Source: Maritalea porphyrae
Lineage (GTDB): Bacteria > Pseudomonadota > Alphaproteobacteria > Rhizobiales > Devosiaceae
Reading direction: 5' to 3'
Assembly (NCBI RefSeq): GCF_027213965.1
Contig: NZ_JAPWGX010000001.1
Coordinates: 682,001 to 746,000, forward strand
Length of the DNA: 64,000 bases
Under the pieces are notes generated by a model that worked only from the letters and a program-made list of their open reading frames with translations, searched no databases and was not told the origin of the DNA. Positions 52,524-61,740 of the stretch are shown in pieces. The translations under genes were made by a program, and so were the position numbers. Each line of letters begins with the position of its first letter. Within the stretch, counting starts at the first letter, position 1.

Positions 52524-52790
52524 GGCTGCTACTCCCCTAAACCGGCCATTTGGGCAGCGGCAGCTCCGTCCGCAAAACCGACTTTGAAACAACTTGCCAT
52601 CAGACCAATCGAACGATTAGCCCCCACGATACAGAATTTCAAACCTCCAAAACTCAACCGCACCTCTTAAGCAAAAATACTGCATCACGAAGCTTTCATC
52701 CCCACCAACCAAAGTTGGCTTTTGCAAATTGCGCTAATTCCGCTAGAACTAGGTTCAGGTTTGACCCACACAAATCAGGGATGAGAAACA

Positions 52791-54278
52791 GTGCAAATTA
52801 TTGAAAAGACGGTCAAAAAAACGCTCCTAGCAGCGTCGATTGTTGGCCTTTCCACATTTGGTGCTTTTGCCAGCGACATTCGTGTCGGCATGGTGCTGGA
52901 GCCGCCTCACCTTGATCCGACCGCTGGCGCAGCCGCTGCGATTGATGAAGTTGTTTATGCCAATGTGTTCGAGGGTTTGACCCGGATCGACCAAAATGGC
53001 GGGGTGCAGCCTTCGCTTGCCACGTCTTGGACCATTTCGGACGATGGTATGACCTATACATTCACGTTGAAAGAGGGCGTCACCTTCCATGACGGCACCG
53101 GTTTTGATGCTGACGATGTGGTGTTCACCTATGACCGTGCGCGCGCTGAAGATAGTACCAACGCGCAAAAAGGCATTTTTGCCCCGATCACCTCTGTGAC
53201 GGCCGTTGATCCTTCCACCATCGAGATCAAAATTGCGCAGCCGCAGGGCGATTTTTTGTTCAATATTGGCCGGGGCGACGCGGTTATTGTTGCGCCTGAG
53301 AGTGCTGAAACCAACCAATCCAACCCCGTTGGCACTGGCCCCTTTAAGTTCGTGCAATGGGATCAAGGCAGCCGCGTCATTTTGGAGAAAAACCCTAATT
53401 ACACCGGCACACCAGCGTTTATGAACAAGGCGAGGTTCGTGTTTATTTCTGATCCGAACGCGGCGCAAAACGCCATGCTTGCTGGTGATGTGGACGGGTT
53501 TGCCAACTTCCCTGCGCCTGAAAGTCTGGCGATTTTTGAAGCAGACCCACGTTACCAAGTGGTGCGCGGCTCTACAGAGGGCGAAACCATTTTGTCCACC
53601 AATAACGCCAAAGCGCCGTTCAACGACAAACGCGTGCGCCAAGCCATTGCTCATGCGCTTGATCGGCAAGCTATTATCGATGGGGCGATGTTTGGTTATG
53701 GCACACCAATCGGCACACATTTTGCACCGCATCACCCCTATTACGAAGATCTGTTAGACACTTATCCGCGTGACATTGAACGGGCCAAAGCTTTGCTGGC
53801 AGAAGCGGGTTACCCAGAAGGGTTTGAAGCCACCTTCAAATTACCACCGCCAACTTATGCGCGTCGTGGTGGGCAGATTATCGCCGCCCAATTGCGCGAG
53901 ATTGGCATTGAGTTGGAGTTGATCAACGTCGAGTGGGGCCAGTGGCTTGAAGATGTGTTCAAAACCAAAAACTATGATCTTTCGATTGTCAGCCATGTGG
54001 AACCGTTTGATATCGGCATTTATGCGAACCCGGATTACTATTTCCAATATGACAATGTGGTGTTTCAAGCGATCATTGAAAAACTCAATGTGACCGCTAA
54101 TGAAGCCAAGCGCGAACAGTTGGCCCGTGCTGCCCAACGCATTTTGACTGAAGATGCGGTGAACGGCTATTTGTTCCAACTGGCAAAGACCGGCGTTTGG
54201 AACACAAACCTTGAAGGCATGTGGCCAAACTCCCCGGTCGAAGGCAATGATTTGACCGCTGTTCGCTGGACAAATTGA
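52791..54278 (+). CDS. Peptide/nickel-type ABC transporter substrate-binding protein (family 5)
   Basis: A 495-residue periplasmic binding protein of the OppA/DppA type. A signal peptide ends near GAFASD (residues 1-27). The SBP_bac_5 pattern is clear: LVEP-like start VGMVLEPPHLDPTAGAAAA, then TWTISDDGMTYTFTLKEGVTFHDG and NPVGTGPFKF. The start is GTG at 52791 with AGGGA upstream; the ATG at 52781 reads into a stop after seven codons. It is first in an operon with two permeases and a fused ATPase. The ligand could be a peptide, opine or sugar-like compound. Confidence 0.93.
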   Translation: MQIIEKTVKKTLLAASIVGLSTFGAFASDIRVGMVLEPPHLDPTAGAAAAIDEVVYANVFEGLTRIDQNGGVQPSLATSWTISDDGMTYTFTLKEGVTFHDGTGFDADDVVFTYDRARAEDSTNAQKGIFAPITSVTAVDPSTIEIKIAQPQGDFLFNIGRGDAVIVAPESAETNQSNPVGTGPFKFVQWDQGSRVILEKNPNYTGTPAFMNKARFVFISDPNAAQNAMLAGDVDGFANFPAPESLAIFEADPRYQVVRGSTEGETILSTNNAKAPFNDKRVRQAIAHALDRQAIIDGAMFGYGTPIGTHFAPHHPYYEDLLDTYPRDIERAKALLAEAGYPEGFEATFKLPPPTYARRGGQIIAAQLREIGIELELINVEWGQWLEDVFKTKNYDLSIVSHVEPFDIGIYANPDYYFQYDNVVFQAIIEKLNVTANEAKREQLARAAQRILTEDAVNGYLFQLAKTGVWNTNLEGMWPNSPVEGNDLTAVRWTN

Positions 54279-54316
54279 GCTTGACTTTACAGCGCTAGCA
54301 GGGCCGATTGCCCCCT

Positions 54317-55279
54317 ATGATTGGCTTTGCAGCAAAACGGTTATTTGGCGTCGCGGTTACCCTTTTGGTGGCCGCGGCGATCCTGTTTTTTCTGCTGGAT
54401 ATTTTGCCCGGCGACCCGGCGCGGTTTATGCTGGGGATCAACGCTACCGAGGACGCGGTGGCTGCATTGCGTACCGAGTTGGGCTTAGATCAACCCGCTT
54501 TCAATCGGTTCTTCATTTGGCTCTTGGGCTTGTTTCAAGGCGACCTTGGCATCAGCTTTTCACAACGGATGCCCGTCACTCAATTGATGGCCGAACGGTT
54601 GCAAGTCAGCTTGCCGCTGGCACTTGGGGCGCTTGCCCTTTCCACCCTCATTGGATTGCCCATCGGCATTTTCGCCGCGCAACATCGTGGCAAATTGGGC
54701 GACACATTGGCGATGGTTTTGGCGCAGATCGGCATTGCCATCCCCAACTTTTGGTTCGCCATGCTTTTAGTGCTCGCCTTTGCTGTCACATGGCGCATAC
54801 TCCCGCCCGGCGGTTTTGTGCCGTGGGGTGAGAACCCATTGCTGGCGCTGCGCTCTTTGGTGTTGCCCACGATTGCATTGGCGTTGCCGCAAGCCGCTAT
54901 TTTGGCACGGGTGATGCGCACATCATTGGTGGATGTGATGCAGGCCGATTTCATCCGCTCGGCGCGCGCCAAGGGCCTCTCGCAAAGTCAAGCCATTTGG
55001 CGGCATGGGGTGCGCAATGCGCTACTTCCGGTGCTGACGATCATGGGATTGCAATTCGCGTTTTTGATCGCCGGCACCATCATTGTTGAAAACGTGTTCT
55101 ACCTGCCCGGATTGGGCCGATTGATTTTCAGCGCCATTTCCGCCCGCGACCTAATTGTGGTGCGCAGCGCCATATTGGTATTGGTGGCTATGGTGATTTT
55201 GGTGATGTTCATCGTTGATTTGGCTTATGCGTTGGTTGACCCGCGCATCCGCACTGGTGGAGGGCAAGACGATGGCTGA
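54317..55279 (+). CDS. Dipeptide-type ABC transporter permease DppB
   Basis: A 320-residue inner-membrane permease with six helices. The first helix (KRLFGVAVTLLVAAAILFFLL) is followed by LPGDPARFMLG, a DppB mark, and the coupling loop is IRSARAKGLSQSQAIWRHGVRNALLP. The ATG at 54317 has no strong ribosome site; a TTG at 54308 is the alternative. It overlaps the next permease gene by 8 bases. Confidence 0.94.
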   Translation: MIGFAAKRLFGVAVTLLVAAAILFFLLDILPGDPARFMLGINATEDAVAALRTELGLDQPAFNRFFIWLLGLFQGDLGISFSQRMPVTQLMAERLQVSLPLALGALALSTLIGLPIGIFAAQHRGKLGDTLAMVLAQIGIAIPNFWFAMLLVLAFAVTWRILPPGGFVPWGENPLLALRSLVLPTIALALPQAAILARVMRTSLVDVMQADFIRSARAKGLSQSQAIWRHGVRNALLPVLTIMGLQFAFLIAGTIIVENVFYLPGLGRLIFSAISARDLIVVRSAILVLVAMVILVMFIVDLAYALVDPRIRTGGGQDDG

Positions 55280-56132
55280 GCAATCCACGTTCGTCCGCGC
55301 GCTGCACCACCCCAGTTTTCGACTAGGTCTCTTAGGCAGTGCTTTATTTGTTTTGCTGGCGCTGATCTCGCTGGTCTGGACGCCCCACCCAACTGATATT
55401 GTCGACATTCCAAATCGGTTCGCAAACGTCAACGCCAACAATTGGCTGGGCACGGATTATCTAGGTCGCGATCAATTGAGTTTATTGATGGTTGGCATCG
55501 CGTCGAGTTTAAAAGTCGCGCTTTTGGCCGTGGCGATTGGCGCCTTGATCGGCGTGCCTTTGGGGCTGATGGCAGCGGCGCAGCGCGGTTGGCTGGAAGC
55601 TGTCATTCTTCGGTTCAATGATTTCATTTTCGCTTTCCCTGCCATCATTTCGGCGATCATCATCACCACACTTTTTGGCCCTTCCGCGATTAATGCGATG
55701 GTGGCGATTGGGATTTTTAACATCCCTGTTTTCGCCCGGGTTGCACGCGGCGGCGCGCTGAGCCTGTGGACGCTTGAATATGTGGACGCAGCGAAACTCT
55801 CAGGACTTTCAAACGCGCAGATCAGTTTGCGCCATATCATGCCCAATGTGGCGAGTTTGCTGATTGTACAGGCCACCATTCAACTCTCGCTTGGGGTTTT
55901 GGCCGAAGCTGGCCTTTCCTACATTGGGTTGGGGACACAACCGCCGGACACCAGTTTGGGATTGATGTTAAAAGAGGCGCAGAGTTTCTTCTTCGGCTTC
56001 CCCATGCAGGCGATTATCCCCGGCATGGCAATTGTGCTGTTTGTGATCAGCTTCAACCTACTGGGCGATGGCTTACGCGATACGCTTGATCCCAAACTCA
56101 CCAAAGCCGGAGGCGTTGATGTCGCTGGTTGA
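55272..56132 (+). CDS. Dipeptide-type ABC transporter permease DppC
   Basis: A 286-residue permease with six helices. N-terminal WLGTDYLGRDQLSLLMVGI is the DppC/OppC hallmark (GTDxxGRD), and the coupling loop is DAAKLSGLSNAQISLRHIMPN (around residue 175). The ATG at 55272 follows GGAGGG and overlaps the dppB stop. It pairs with DppB to form the channel, and overlaps the ATPase gene by 14 bases, so translation is coupled throughout. Confidence 0.94.
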   Translation: MAEQSTFVRALHHPSFRLGLLGSALFVLLALISLVWTPHPTDIVDIPNRFANVNANNWLGTDYLGRDQLSLLMVGIASSLKVALLAVAIGALIGVPLGLMAAAQRGWLEAVILRFNDFIFAFPAIISAIIITTLFGPSAINAMVAIGIFNIPVFARVARGGALSLWTLEYVDAAKLSGLSNAQISLRHIMPNVASLLIVQATIQLSLGVLAEAGLSYIGLGTQPPDTSLGLMLKEAQSFFFGFPMQAIIPGMAIVLFVISFNLLGDGLRDTLDPKLTKAGGVDVAG

Positions 56133-57657
56133 GGTGAAAGACTTATCCATAGGTTTTGGCGACCACACGGTGGTGCACCAAATGTCATTGTCCATTACCC
56201 CCGGCCAACGGGTCGGCGTTGTGGGGGAAAGCGGATCGGGCAAAAGCCTTACCGCTTTGTCGATTATTGACCTGCTGCCCGAAAGCGCCAACACAACCGG
56301 CGAAATCATCCGCAACGTGCCTGCGGGTGAAAGCTTACGCGGCAAACATATTGGCATGGTTTTTCAGGAGCCGATGACGGCGCTGAACCCTTTAATGCGG
56401 GTGGGCGATCAGATCCGCGAAGCGCTTGAATTGCACCTGCCCGACATTGATTTTACCGCGCGGGTTAGCGAACTGATTGCCGAAGTTGATCTGCCCGCCA
56501 GCGTGGCCAAACGCTATCCGCACGAACTATCGGGTGGGCAACGCCAGCGCATCGGTTTGGCGATTGCATTGGCGGGAGAGCCTGAACTGCTGATCGCGGA
56601 CGAGCCAACATCGGCCCTTGATATGATCACCCAAGCGCAGATTGTCGCGCTGATCAAACGGGTGTGCGACACGCACAATATGGCGCTTTTGTTCATCTCG
56701 CATGACCTTGGGGCCGTCGCCGCGCTTTGCGAACATGTGCATGTGCTGGAAAAAGGCAAATGCGTAGAAAGCGGGTCAATTGAAACGGTGCTCAAAGCCC
56801 CACAAGAAGCCTATACGCAACGTCTAATCGCTGCGGCGCGTCCTACCCGCCGCCGGCTGAAAACTCGGGAAATTGGGGCACCACTGCTCGAACTTGATGG
56901 CATCTCAAAACGCTTTAAACTGCCCGGCCCCTTTTGGGCACAAAAGGCTTATGTACAGGCGCTCAATGATATTTCGCTGACCATTCGAGAATCCGAATGC
57001 GTGGGTTTGGTTGGTCCATCGGGCTGTGGCAAAACCACCTTGTCGCGGATTATTGCCGGGCTGCAAACCGCCCAGCGCGGCACCATTGCGTTTGATCAAC
57101 ACACCTATGGGCGCAAATTGGGGGAAATGCCCCACGCGGCGCGGCGCGAACTCTCGATGGTGTTTCAAGACCCATTTGGCAGTTTTGACCCCCGCTTGAA
57201 CATGGCGCAATCACTTTACGAACCGCTGTATTTGATGCCTGAATTGGGCCACGCTGAGCGCCAAGAGCGGGTGCATATGGCGCTTGAACGGGTTGGCCTA
57301 ACGCCGGACATGTTGGGCCGTCATCCGCATGCCTTTTCGGGCGGCCAACGCCAACGCCTCGCTATCGCCCGCGCCCTCGTGCTGCGCCCCAAACTGGTGG
57401 TGCTCGACGAACCCGTTTCCGCCCTCGATGTCTCCATTCGCGGCGATGTGCTGGAGTTGCTTGCGGACTTACGTGAGAATTTTGGCATCGCCTATCTGTT
57501 CGTCAGCCACGACCTAGACGTGGTCCGCGCTGTGGCTGATCGGGTGTTGGTGATGGACAAAGGTGAGATTGTTGAGCAGGGCGACGTGGACACGGTATTT
57601 GATGCGCCAAAGGCGAGGATTACCCAACAACTGTTGGGGGCACGGTTGGGGGTTTAG
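56119..57657 (+). CDS. Fused double ATPase of the peptide ABC transporter (DppD-DppF type)
   Basis: A 512-residue protein with two ABC ATPase domains in one chain. The first has Walker A GESGSGKS and signature LSGGQRQR; the second GPSGCGKT and FSGGQRQR. Each has Walker B, LLIADEPTSALD and LVVLDEPVSALD. This corresponds to OppD and OppF, normally separate, so the operon is complete with one energy-coupling gene. The ATG at 56119 follows GGAGG and overlaps dppC by 14 bases. Confidence 0.95.
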   Translation: MSLVEVKDLSIGFGDHTVVHQMSLSITPGQRVGVVGESGSGKSLTALSIIDLLPESANTTGEIIRNVPAGESLRGKHIGMVFQEPMTALNPLMRVGDQIREALELHLPDIDFTARVSELIAEVDLPASVAKRYPHELSGGQRQRIGLAIALAGEPELLIADEPTSALDMITQAQIVALIKRVCDTHNMALLFISHDLGAVAALCEHVHVLEKGKCVESGSIETVLKAPQEAYTQRLIAAARPTRRRLKTREIGAPLLELDGISKRFKLPGPFWAQKAYVQALNDISLTIRESECVGLVGPSGCGKTTLSRIIAGLQTAQRGTIAFDQHTYGRKLGEMPHAARRELSMVFQDPFGSFDPRLNMAQSLYEPLYLMPELGHAERQERVHMALERVGLTPDMLGRHPHAFSGGQRQRLAIARALVLRPKLVVLDEPVSALDVSIRGDVLELLADLRENFGIAYLFVSHDLDVVRAVADRVLVMDKGEIVEQGDVDTVFDAPKARITQQLLGARLGV

Positions 57658-57857
57658 CAGCAACAATTGCTGTGACGCTACAATGGGCACCTCCAACCGG
57701 CGGCGTCAGAAAGAACGACCCGCACCATTTGACCCACATCAAAACCAGCCATTGCAAGCGGGTGTAGCCTTTGTTTGACGGTTCGGGAAGCAGTTTTTCG
57801 CGCCACCTAAACGAAGCGAAATGCTTCGTTCTTGATCGCAGGCTAAAGGATAGGCTT

Positions 57858-58097
57858 ATGTCTCACACCCCACACGAGTTACACGAAGAATTCCCCGAGT
57901 TTTCGGCACGTATTCACGAGCTAAAAACAGGCGACGCGCATTTCGGCAAACTGTTTGACGCCTATCATGACGTAAACCGCTCGGTCCACCGGGCTGAAAC
58001 AGATGTTGAACCCACTGATGACACCAACCTAGAAGAAATGCGCAAGCAACGCATGGTGTTAAAAGATGAAATCTACGCTTTGCTGAAAGCTGAGTGA
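57858..58097 (+). CDS. YdcH-family (DUF465) small protein
   Basis: A 79-residue helical protein matching the YdcH/SlyX-like DUF465 family: HELHEEFPEFSARIHELKTGDAHFGKLFDAY, then a helix ending EEMRKQRMVLKDEIYALLK. Function is unknown. The ATG at 57858 follows AAAGGA. A small hairpin (AACGAAGC-gaaat-GCTTCGTT, 57810-57830) sits in its leader. Confidence 0.88.
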   Translation: MSHTPHELHEEFPEFSARIHELKTGDAHFGKLFDAYHDVNRSVHRAETDVEPTDDTNLEEMRKQRMVLKDEIYALLKAE

Positions 58098-58248
58098 ACA
58101 GCACTCCCTTTTCACCGGCCACAAAGCGCAAGCCAATTTGTTGGCTTCAACCCGCAACAACTTAAATTGCGTTGCGGGCCGCGCTTTGGTAGAAGGACAA
58201 ATCAGATCGCCGGGTTCACGGCGCTGATTTTCGGGAAATTCCAAAAAA

Positions 58249-58497
58249 ATGAAACTTTCGACACCAGTTGACGTCGAACAAATGCTGAAGTGGCTCGCCC
58301 TCGGCTTGGGTCTTTGCAGCACAATTTCCATCGTGCAAGGCTGGCAGTTGGCTGCAATGCTGTTTGGCCTGCCCTTCTGTCTGATCTGGATATATTGCGG
58401 CTGGCTGCGTACCGAACGACAACTAAAATACATAAACATCATATTCTCAGCACTCTACATTTATGGGATCGCTCGGTATTTTGTTTTGGGTGTTTGA
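58249..58497 (+). CDS. Small membrane protein, unknown function
   Basis: An 82-residue protein with two or three hydrophobic segments: about residues 12-30 (MLKWLALGLGLCSTISIV), 34-52 (LAAMLFGLPFCLIWIYCGW) and 61-80. I do not recognise the family. The ATG at 58249 follows CGGGAAATTCC at a loose spacing. Hydrophobic pattern and lack of a competing frame support it, but evidence is limited. Confidence 0.6.
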   Translation: MKLSTPVDVEQMLKWLALGLGLCSTISIVQGWQLAAMLFGLPFCLIWIYCGWLRTERQLKYINIIFSALYIYGIARYFVLGV

Positions 58498-58587
58498 GGG
58501 CTGGTCTTCGTTTTGATGACCGCAGCGCATCAATTTGCCGGTAGTCAGACCTGGATCCCCCGAAGTTTCAAACGAAGTGCAACAATT

Positions 58588-58683
58588 ATGGATCGCGCGC
58601 CATCGAGTATATCGCGAGAAGTGAAGCGCAATAGCGCGGCAATGAATGGCTATAATCCCCGCATGGCCGATGACAAGGCACAA
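58588..58683 (+). mobile_element. IS30-family transposase fragment
   Basis: About 30 codons reading DRAPSSISREVKRNSAAMNG then YNPRMADDKAQQA. This is the helix-turn-helix segment of IS30-type transposases (R-x-P-S-T-I-S-R-E-x-x-R-N ... G-Y). The rest of the element, including the catalytic DDE domain and terminal repeats, is absent. Confidence 0.7.
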
Positions 58684-58875
58684 CAAGCCTATATTTTGCA
58701 GTTTTCAGGTGATGATGAGTCTCTTGTGTTGCAACTGATGGATTACCAGGCAGAAAATCACTTTGCGACATTGCGCGTATTGCGGCACATCAGCGACGAT
58801 GGCGAAACATTGCAGGTGGGTATTTTACATATCGCTGGCAAACCGGCGATGGCTGTCGTTTGCGAAGGACCATAA
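58588..58875 (+). CDS. Chimeric small open frame: IS30 remnant joined to unknown sequence
   Basis: A 95-residue frame from ATG 58588. The first ~32 residues are the IS30 fragment. The remaining ~63 (from YILQFSGDDESLVLQL to GKPAMAVVCEGP) do not match any transposase region and look like a small alpha-beta protein. The ATG at 58663 is an alternative start for the second part (70 residues), but no ribosome site precedes it. It may be a functional leftover, a fused frame or non-coding decay. Confidence 0.4.
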   Translation: MDRAPSSISREVKRNSAAMNGYNPRMADDKAQQAYILQFSGDDESLVLQLMDYQAENHFATLRVLRHISDDGETLQVGILHIAGKPAMAVVCEGP

Positions 58876-59079
58876 GAGTGCATTTTTGGGGGAACAAACG
58901 ATTTGCTATTCTCTTGAAGAAGATGAGCATTATTGTCCAATTTAAAACGTATTATGCCCAGTGTCATCGCCCCGGCGTAACCGCGAATACATGGCACTCA
59001 AATAATAGTTACTTTTTCGGCTTGCACTTAACGCAATGTTAGCTAGGCTTACACCCAATGATCGTGTTTTAAACAGTGG

Positions 59080-60438
59080 ATGAGCGCCATTGATATCGAT
59101 AGACTAGTTGGCCAAATTGCCGAGTTCGCAAGCGACGGAATTTTCGTGGCGGAACTAGTGAATGACGGCTCGTCTTTCCCCACTATTCTTTGGTGCAACA
59201 GTTCTGCCTGTAAACAATCTGGCTACAAGAGTTCAGAGCTGCGCGGGAAGCCACTCTACAGAATTATCGGCGGGCAAAAGGACGCTAAAGTTTTCGTGGA
59301 GATAGCAGATCGAATGCAACAACCCACGCCAATACAAAAACGTTTTGAGAACGTCGCAAAAGACGGTACGGGCTACCAAGTCTGCCTGTCGCTTCGGCCA
59401 GTTGAAGACAAAAAGTTCCCCAATAGATACTGGATCGGGCTGCAGCGGGACGACACAGAAAACGACAGCATGCGCAATGATCTCAAAACAGCGCGCCAAG
59501 AACTCAAACTATATAAGCGGCGGCTTTGGGATGCTATTGAAGCGCTCCCCGATGCTTTTGTTATGTATGACATCAACGACCGATTGGTGGTGTGCAACAA
59601 CAAATATAAGGAGTTTTATGCGGCATCCGCGCCAGCGATTTACCCGGGTGCTTCGTTCGTGGATATTATGCGCTACGGCGTTGAAAATGGCCAATATCCT
59701 GAGGCAAAAGGCAGAGAAGAAGAATGGTTGCAAGATTGGTTTCAATGGCACCTTGATCGCAGACGGAGCTCGACGAAACCTTTGGAGCGTGAGTTGCCTG
59801 GCGACCGTCATATTCTGATCCACGATATTGAAACAGAGAACGGCGATATTGTCGGCTTGCGGACGGACGTCACAGAACTCCAGCAAAAGAAGAAAGAGCT
59901 TGAGAAGCTGACCATATCGCTGGAAAAAGCGCGAAAAGAAGCGGAAATAGCGAGTCTGACTGACCCTCTCACACGCGTTGGGAACCGTCGTGGATTAACA
60001 AGGTTTCTTGAACAGGTTGCAAAGCCGGGTAAGACCGATTTTGAAGTTGCCTTCATCCATTTCGACCTAGACCATTTCAAAGAGGTCAACGATGAGTATG
60101 GGCATGCTGCGGGCGATTTGGTGCTGTGCAAGGTCGCAGACGCTCTGCGAAAATCTACTCGATCTGAAGATTTTATTGCGCGGGTTGGCGGGGATGAATT
60201 TGTGGTCGTTTTACTATCCAAGAATGCCCAAAGAGCTGCTGAAAAAATCGCCAAACGGCTGCTCGATGATTGCAAGAGAGAAGTGCGATTTGACGATAAT
60301 TTGCTAAGTTATGGCATAAGCATCGGCATAGCGGTTTCAACGAGCGGCGAGTTGGACGATTTGCAGGAACGCGCCGACAAGGCATTGTATGACGCTAAAG
60401 CGCAGGGCCGCGGCACATATGTTTGCTATGCGGCTTGA
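59080..60438 (+). CDS. PAS-PAS-GGDEF diguanylate cyclase
   Basis: A 452-residue soluble protein. A first PAS domain covers about 5-125 (AEFASDGIFVAELVNDG, then CNSSACKQSGY). A second PAS covers about 140-260 (LWDAIEALPDAFVMYDINDR). A short coiled coil (265-290, KKKELEKLTISLEKARKEAE) leads to the GGDEF domain (about 290-452). There TDPLTRVGNRRGL, DLDHFKEVND and the active-site RVGGDEF are intact, so it should make c-di-GMP from two GTP. No transmembrane segments are seen. The signal is unknown. Confidence 0.93.
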   Translation: MSAIDIDRLVGQIAEFASDGIFVAELVNDGSSFPTILWCNSSACKQSGYKSSELRGKPLYRIIGGQKDAKVFVEIADRMQQPTPIQKRFENVAKDGTGYQVCLSLRPVEDKKFPNRYWIGLQRDDTENDSMRNDLKTARQELKLYKRRLWDAIEALPDAFVMYDINDRLVVCNNKYKEFYAASAPAIYPGASFVDIMRYGVENGQYPEAKGREEEWLQDWFQWHLDRRRSSTKPLERELPGDRHILIHDIETENGDIVGLRTDVTELQQKKKELEKLTISLEKARKEAEIASLTDPLTRVGNRRGLTRFLEQVAKPGKTDFEVAFIHFDLDHFKEVNDEYGHAAGDLVLCKVADALRKSTRSEDFIARVGGDEFVVVLLSKNAQRAAEKIAKRLLDDCKREVRFDDNLLSYGISIGIAVSTSGELDDLQERADKALYDAKAQGRGTYVCYAA

Positions 60439-60521
60439 TCGCTTGCCGCCACAACTTCGCCTTCTTAGTTTCGATAATCATCTTCAGTTGAATGCTTCAT
60501 TCTCACACCGAAATAGACCAT

Positions 60522-61076
60522 ATGCACGATATCATTATACCCGACGACAGTACCCGGCCTGAAATCCCGCAAACCGAACTCACCGAACAACAACGCCAGC
60601 CCATGCGGCATTTGCGGGCGATACACGAGCATCATCGGCGCAATATGCGCATGATGGCAGGCATGTTAGAAGGCGTACGCAAAGGCGATACCAGCGCCAG
60701 CGAATTGCATGCCCATATCAAAGATAACCCGATTGTTGAAAATTACCGGGTGTTCGGCAATCTGTGCGGGCAGCACTGCCAATTGGTCAATGGACACCAT
60801 TCGATTGAAGACGCGCATATGTTCCCAGCGCTTGAGGGAAAGAACGCTGCACTCGACAAAATTGTGCAACGGTTGCGCGAAGAGCATGAGGTTGTGCATG
60901 CGCTGCTGATTAAACTGGCGGGGGAAGCCGAAAAGCTGATCAAAGACCCGAGCGAAAGCCAGTTCGATGCCACTGTTCTGGCTCACGAACGGTTGGCGAC
61001 CTTGTTGCTCTCCCACTTCGGCTATGAAGAAGACAGCGTGGGGCCAGCGCTCGGCCTGTACGACGTGGGCATTTGA
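60522..61076 (+). CDS. Hemerythrin-like (HHE) cation-binding domain protein
   Basis: A 184-residue mainly helical protein with the His/Glu pattern of the HHE family. The N-terminal HLRAIHEHHRRNMRMM is followed by NGHHSIEDAHMFPAL, the core motif LREEHEVVHALLIKL, and C-terminal HERLATLLLSHFGYEEDSV. Such domains bind a di-iron centre and sense or carry oxygen or NO, though the role here is unproven. The ATG at 60522 is preferred; an ATG 30 bases upstream (60492) is also open. Confidence 0.8.
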   Translation: MHDIIIPDDSTRPEIPQTELTEQQRQPMRHLRAIHEHHRRNMRMMAGMLEGVRKGDTSASELHAHIKDNPIVENYRVFGNLCGQHCQLVNGHHSIEDAHMFPALEGKNAALDKIVQRLREEHEVVHALLIKLAGEAEKLIKDPSESQFDATVLAHERLATLLLSHFGYEEDSVGPALGLYDVGI

Positions 61077-61145
61077 GGCAAGTCATTTGCGCAATTGTCC
61101 CCGCCCCTTATAGTTTAGGTATAATTTGAGCATTGGGAGGGCATT

Positions 61146-61559
61146 GTGAGCAGCATTTTTGATTATTTCGATTTACAATCTGAGGAGCGCAAAAAGCAGA
61201 AAACGGCGCGGGATTTGGGTTTGCAAACCATGGTGGACACCAAGTCGCCAGGTGCACCAGAAGCGACAACGGCGCCGCAGTTCGCGCCCGTTTGGCCTCA
61301 GTATATTGCGTTGGTGTTGGGCATTGTGGCGGACCCTTTTATCAAAAACTATATCGCCACCAAAAGCTTTGGCATGGACCTTGGCGCACTTGGGCCATTG
61401 TTGGCCTTTTCAATTGTCATGGGCATCATGATTTTGCCCGGCGTTTACAAAAACAGCTTCGCGCCGGACAAACCGATTTTGGTGCAATTGGCCGCCATTT
61501 TTACCGCGGGGGTGGGTTGGCAGACGCTGTTTGAAGCGGCCGCCAAAACCGTGAGCTAG
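61146..61559 (+). CDS. Small membrane protein, unknown function
   Basis: A 137-residue protein. The start is GTG at 61146 with GGGAGG upstream. The N-terminal 50 residues are hydrophilic (EERKKQKTARDLGLQTMVDT), then come three membrane helices near 52-68 (YIALVLGIVADPF), 80-100 (ALGPLLAFSIVMGIMILPG) and 113-130 (VQLAAIFTAGVGWQTLF). I do not recognise the family. The stop is directly followed by a tandem repeat block. Confidence 0.7.
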   Translation: MSSIFDYFDLQSEERKKQKTARDLGLQTMVDTKSPGAPEATTAPQFAPVWPQYIALVLGIVADPFIKNYIATKSFGMDLGALGPLLAFSIVMGIMILPGVYKNSFAPDKPILVQLAAIFTAGVGWQTLFEAAAKTVS

Positions 61560-61565
61560 TTTTTA

Positions 61566-61739
61566 GCGCCGCCGTCGGCCCCTTGGACCTGCCCCGGCAC
61601 CCGCATTTTTTCGCGCCGCCGTTGGTCGCTTCGCTCCCGACCCCGGCACCCGCATTTTTTCGCGCCGCCGTTGGCCGCTTCGCTCCCGACCCCGGCACCC
61701 CCGCCAATTGGGGAAAAGAGCCGATGTGGGGAAGAAAGG
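61566..61739. repeat. Tandem copies of the GCGCCGCCGTTGG dispersed repeat
   Basis: Three units in a row: 61566-61611 (diverged), 61612-61660 and 61661-61739. The last two share CGCGCCGCCGTTGG, GCTTCGCTCCCGACCCCGGC and the tail GCATTTTTT in the first of the pair. Unit spacing is 49 bases. The same sequence occurs at 30615-30695 and 34090-34175. The block fills the space between the membrane-protein gene and aglK. Confidence 0.88.
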
Positions 61740-61740
61740 T

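Noticed and set aside
52827-53735. 302-codon antisense frame within the peptide-binding-protein gene
   Set aside because: It is the antisense shadow of a clear SBP family 5 gene and contains no recognised domain.
57658-57672. Small palindrome CAGCAAcaaTTGCTG after the peptide transporter operon as terminator
   Set aside because: The stem is short and AT-rich and no T-run follows.
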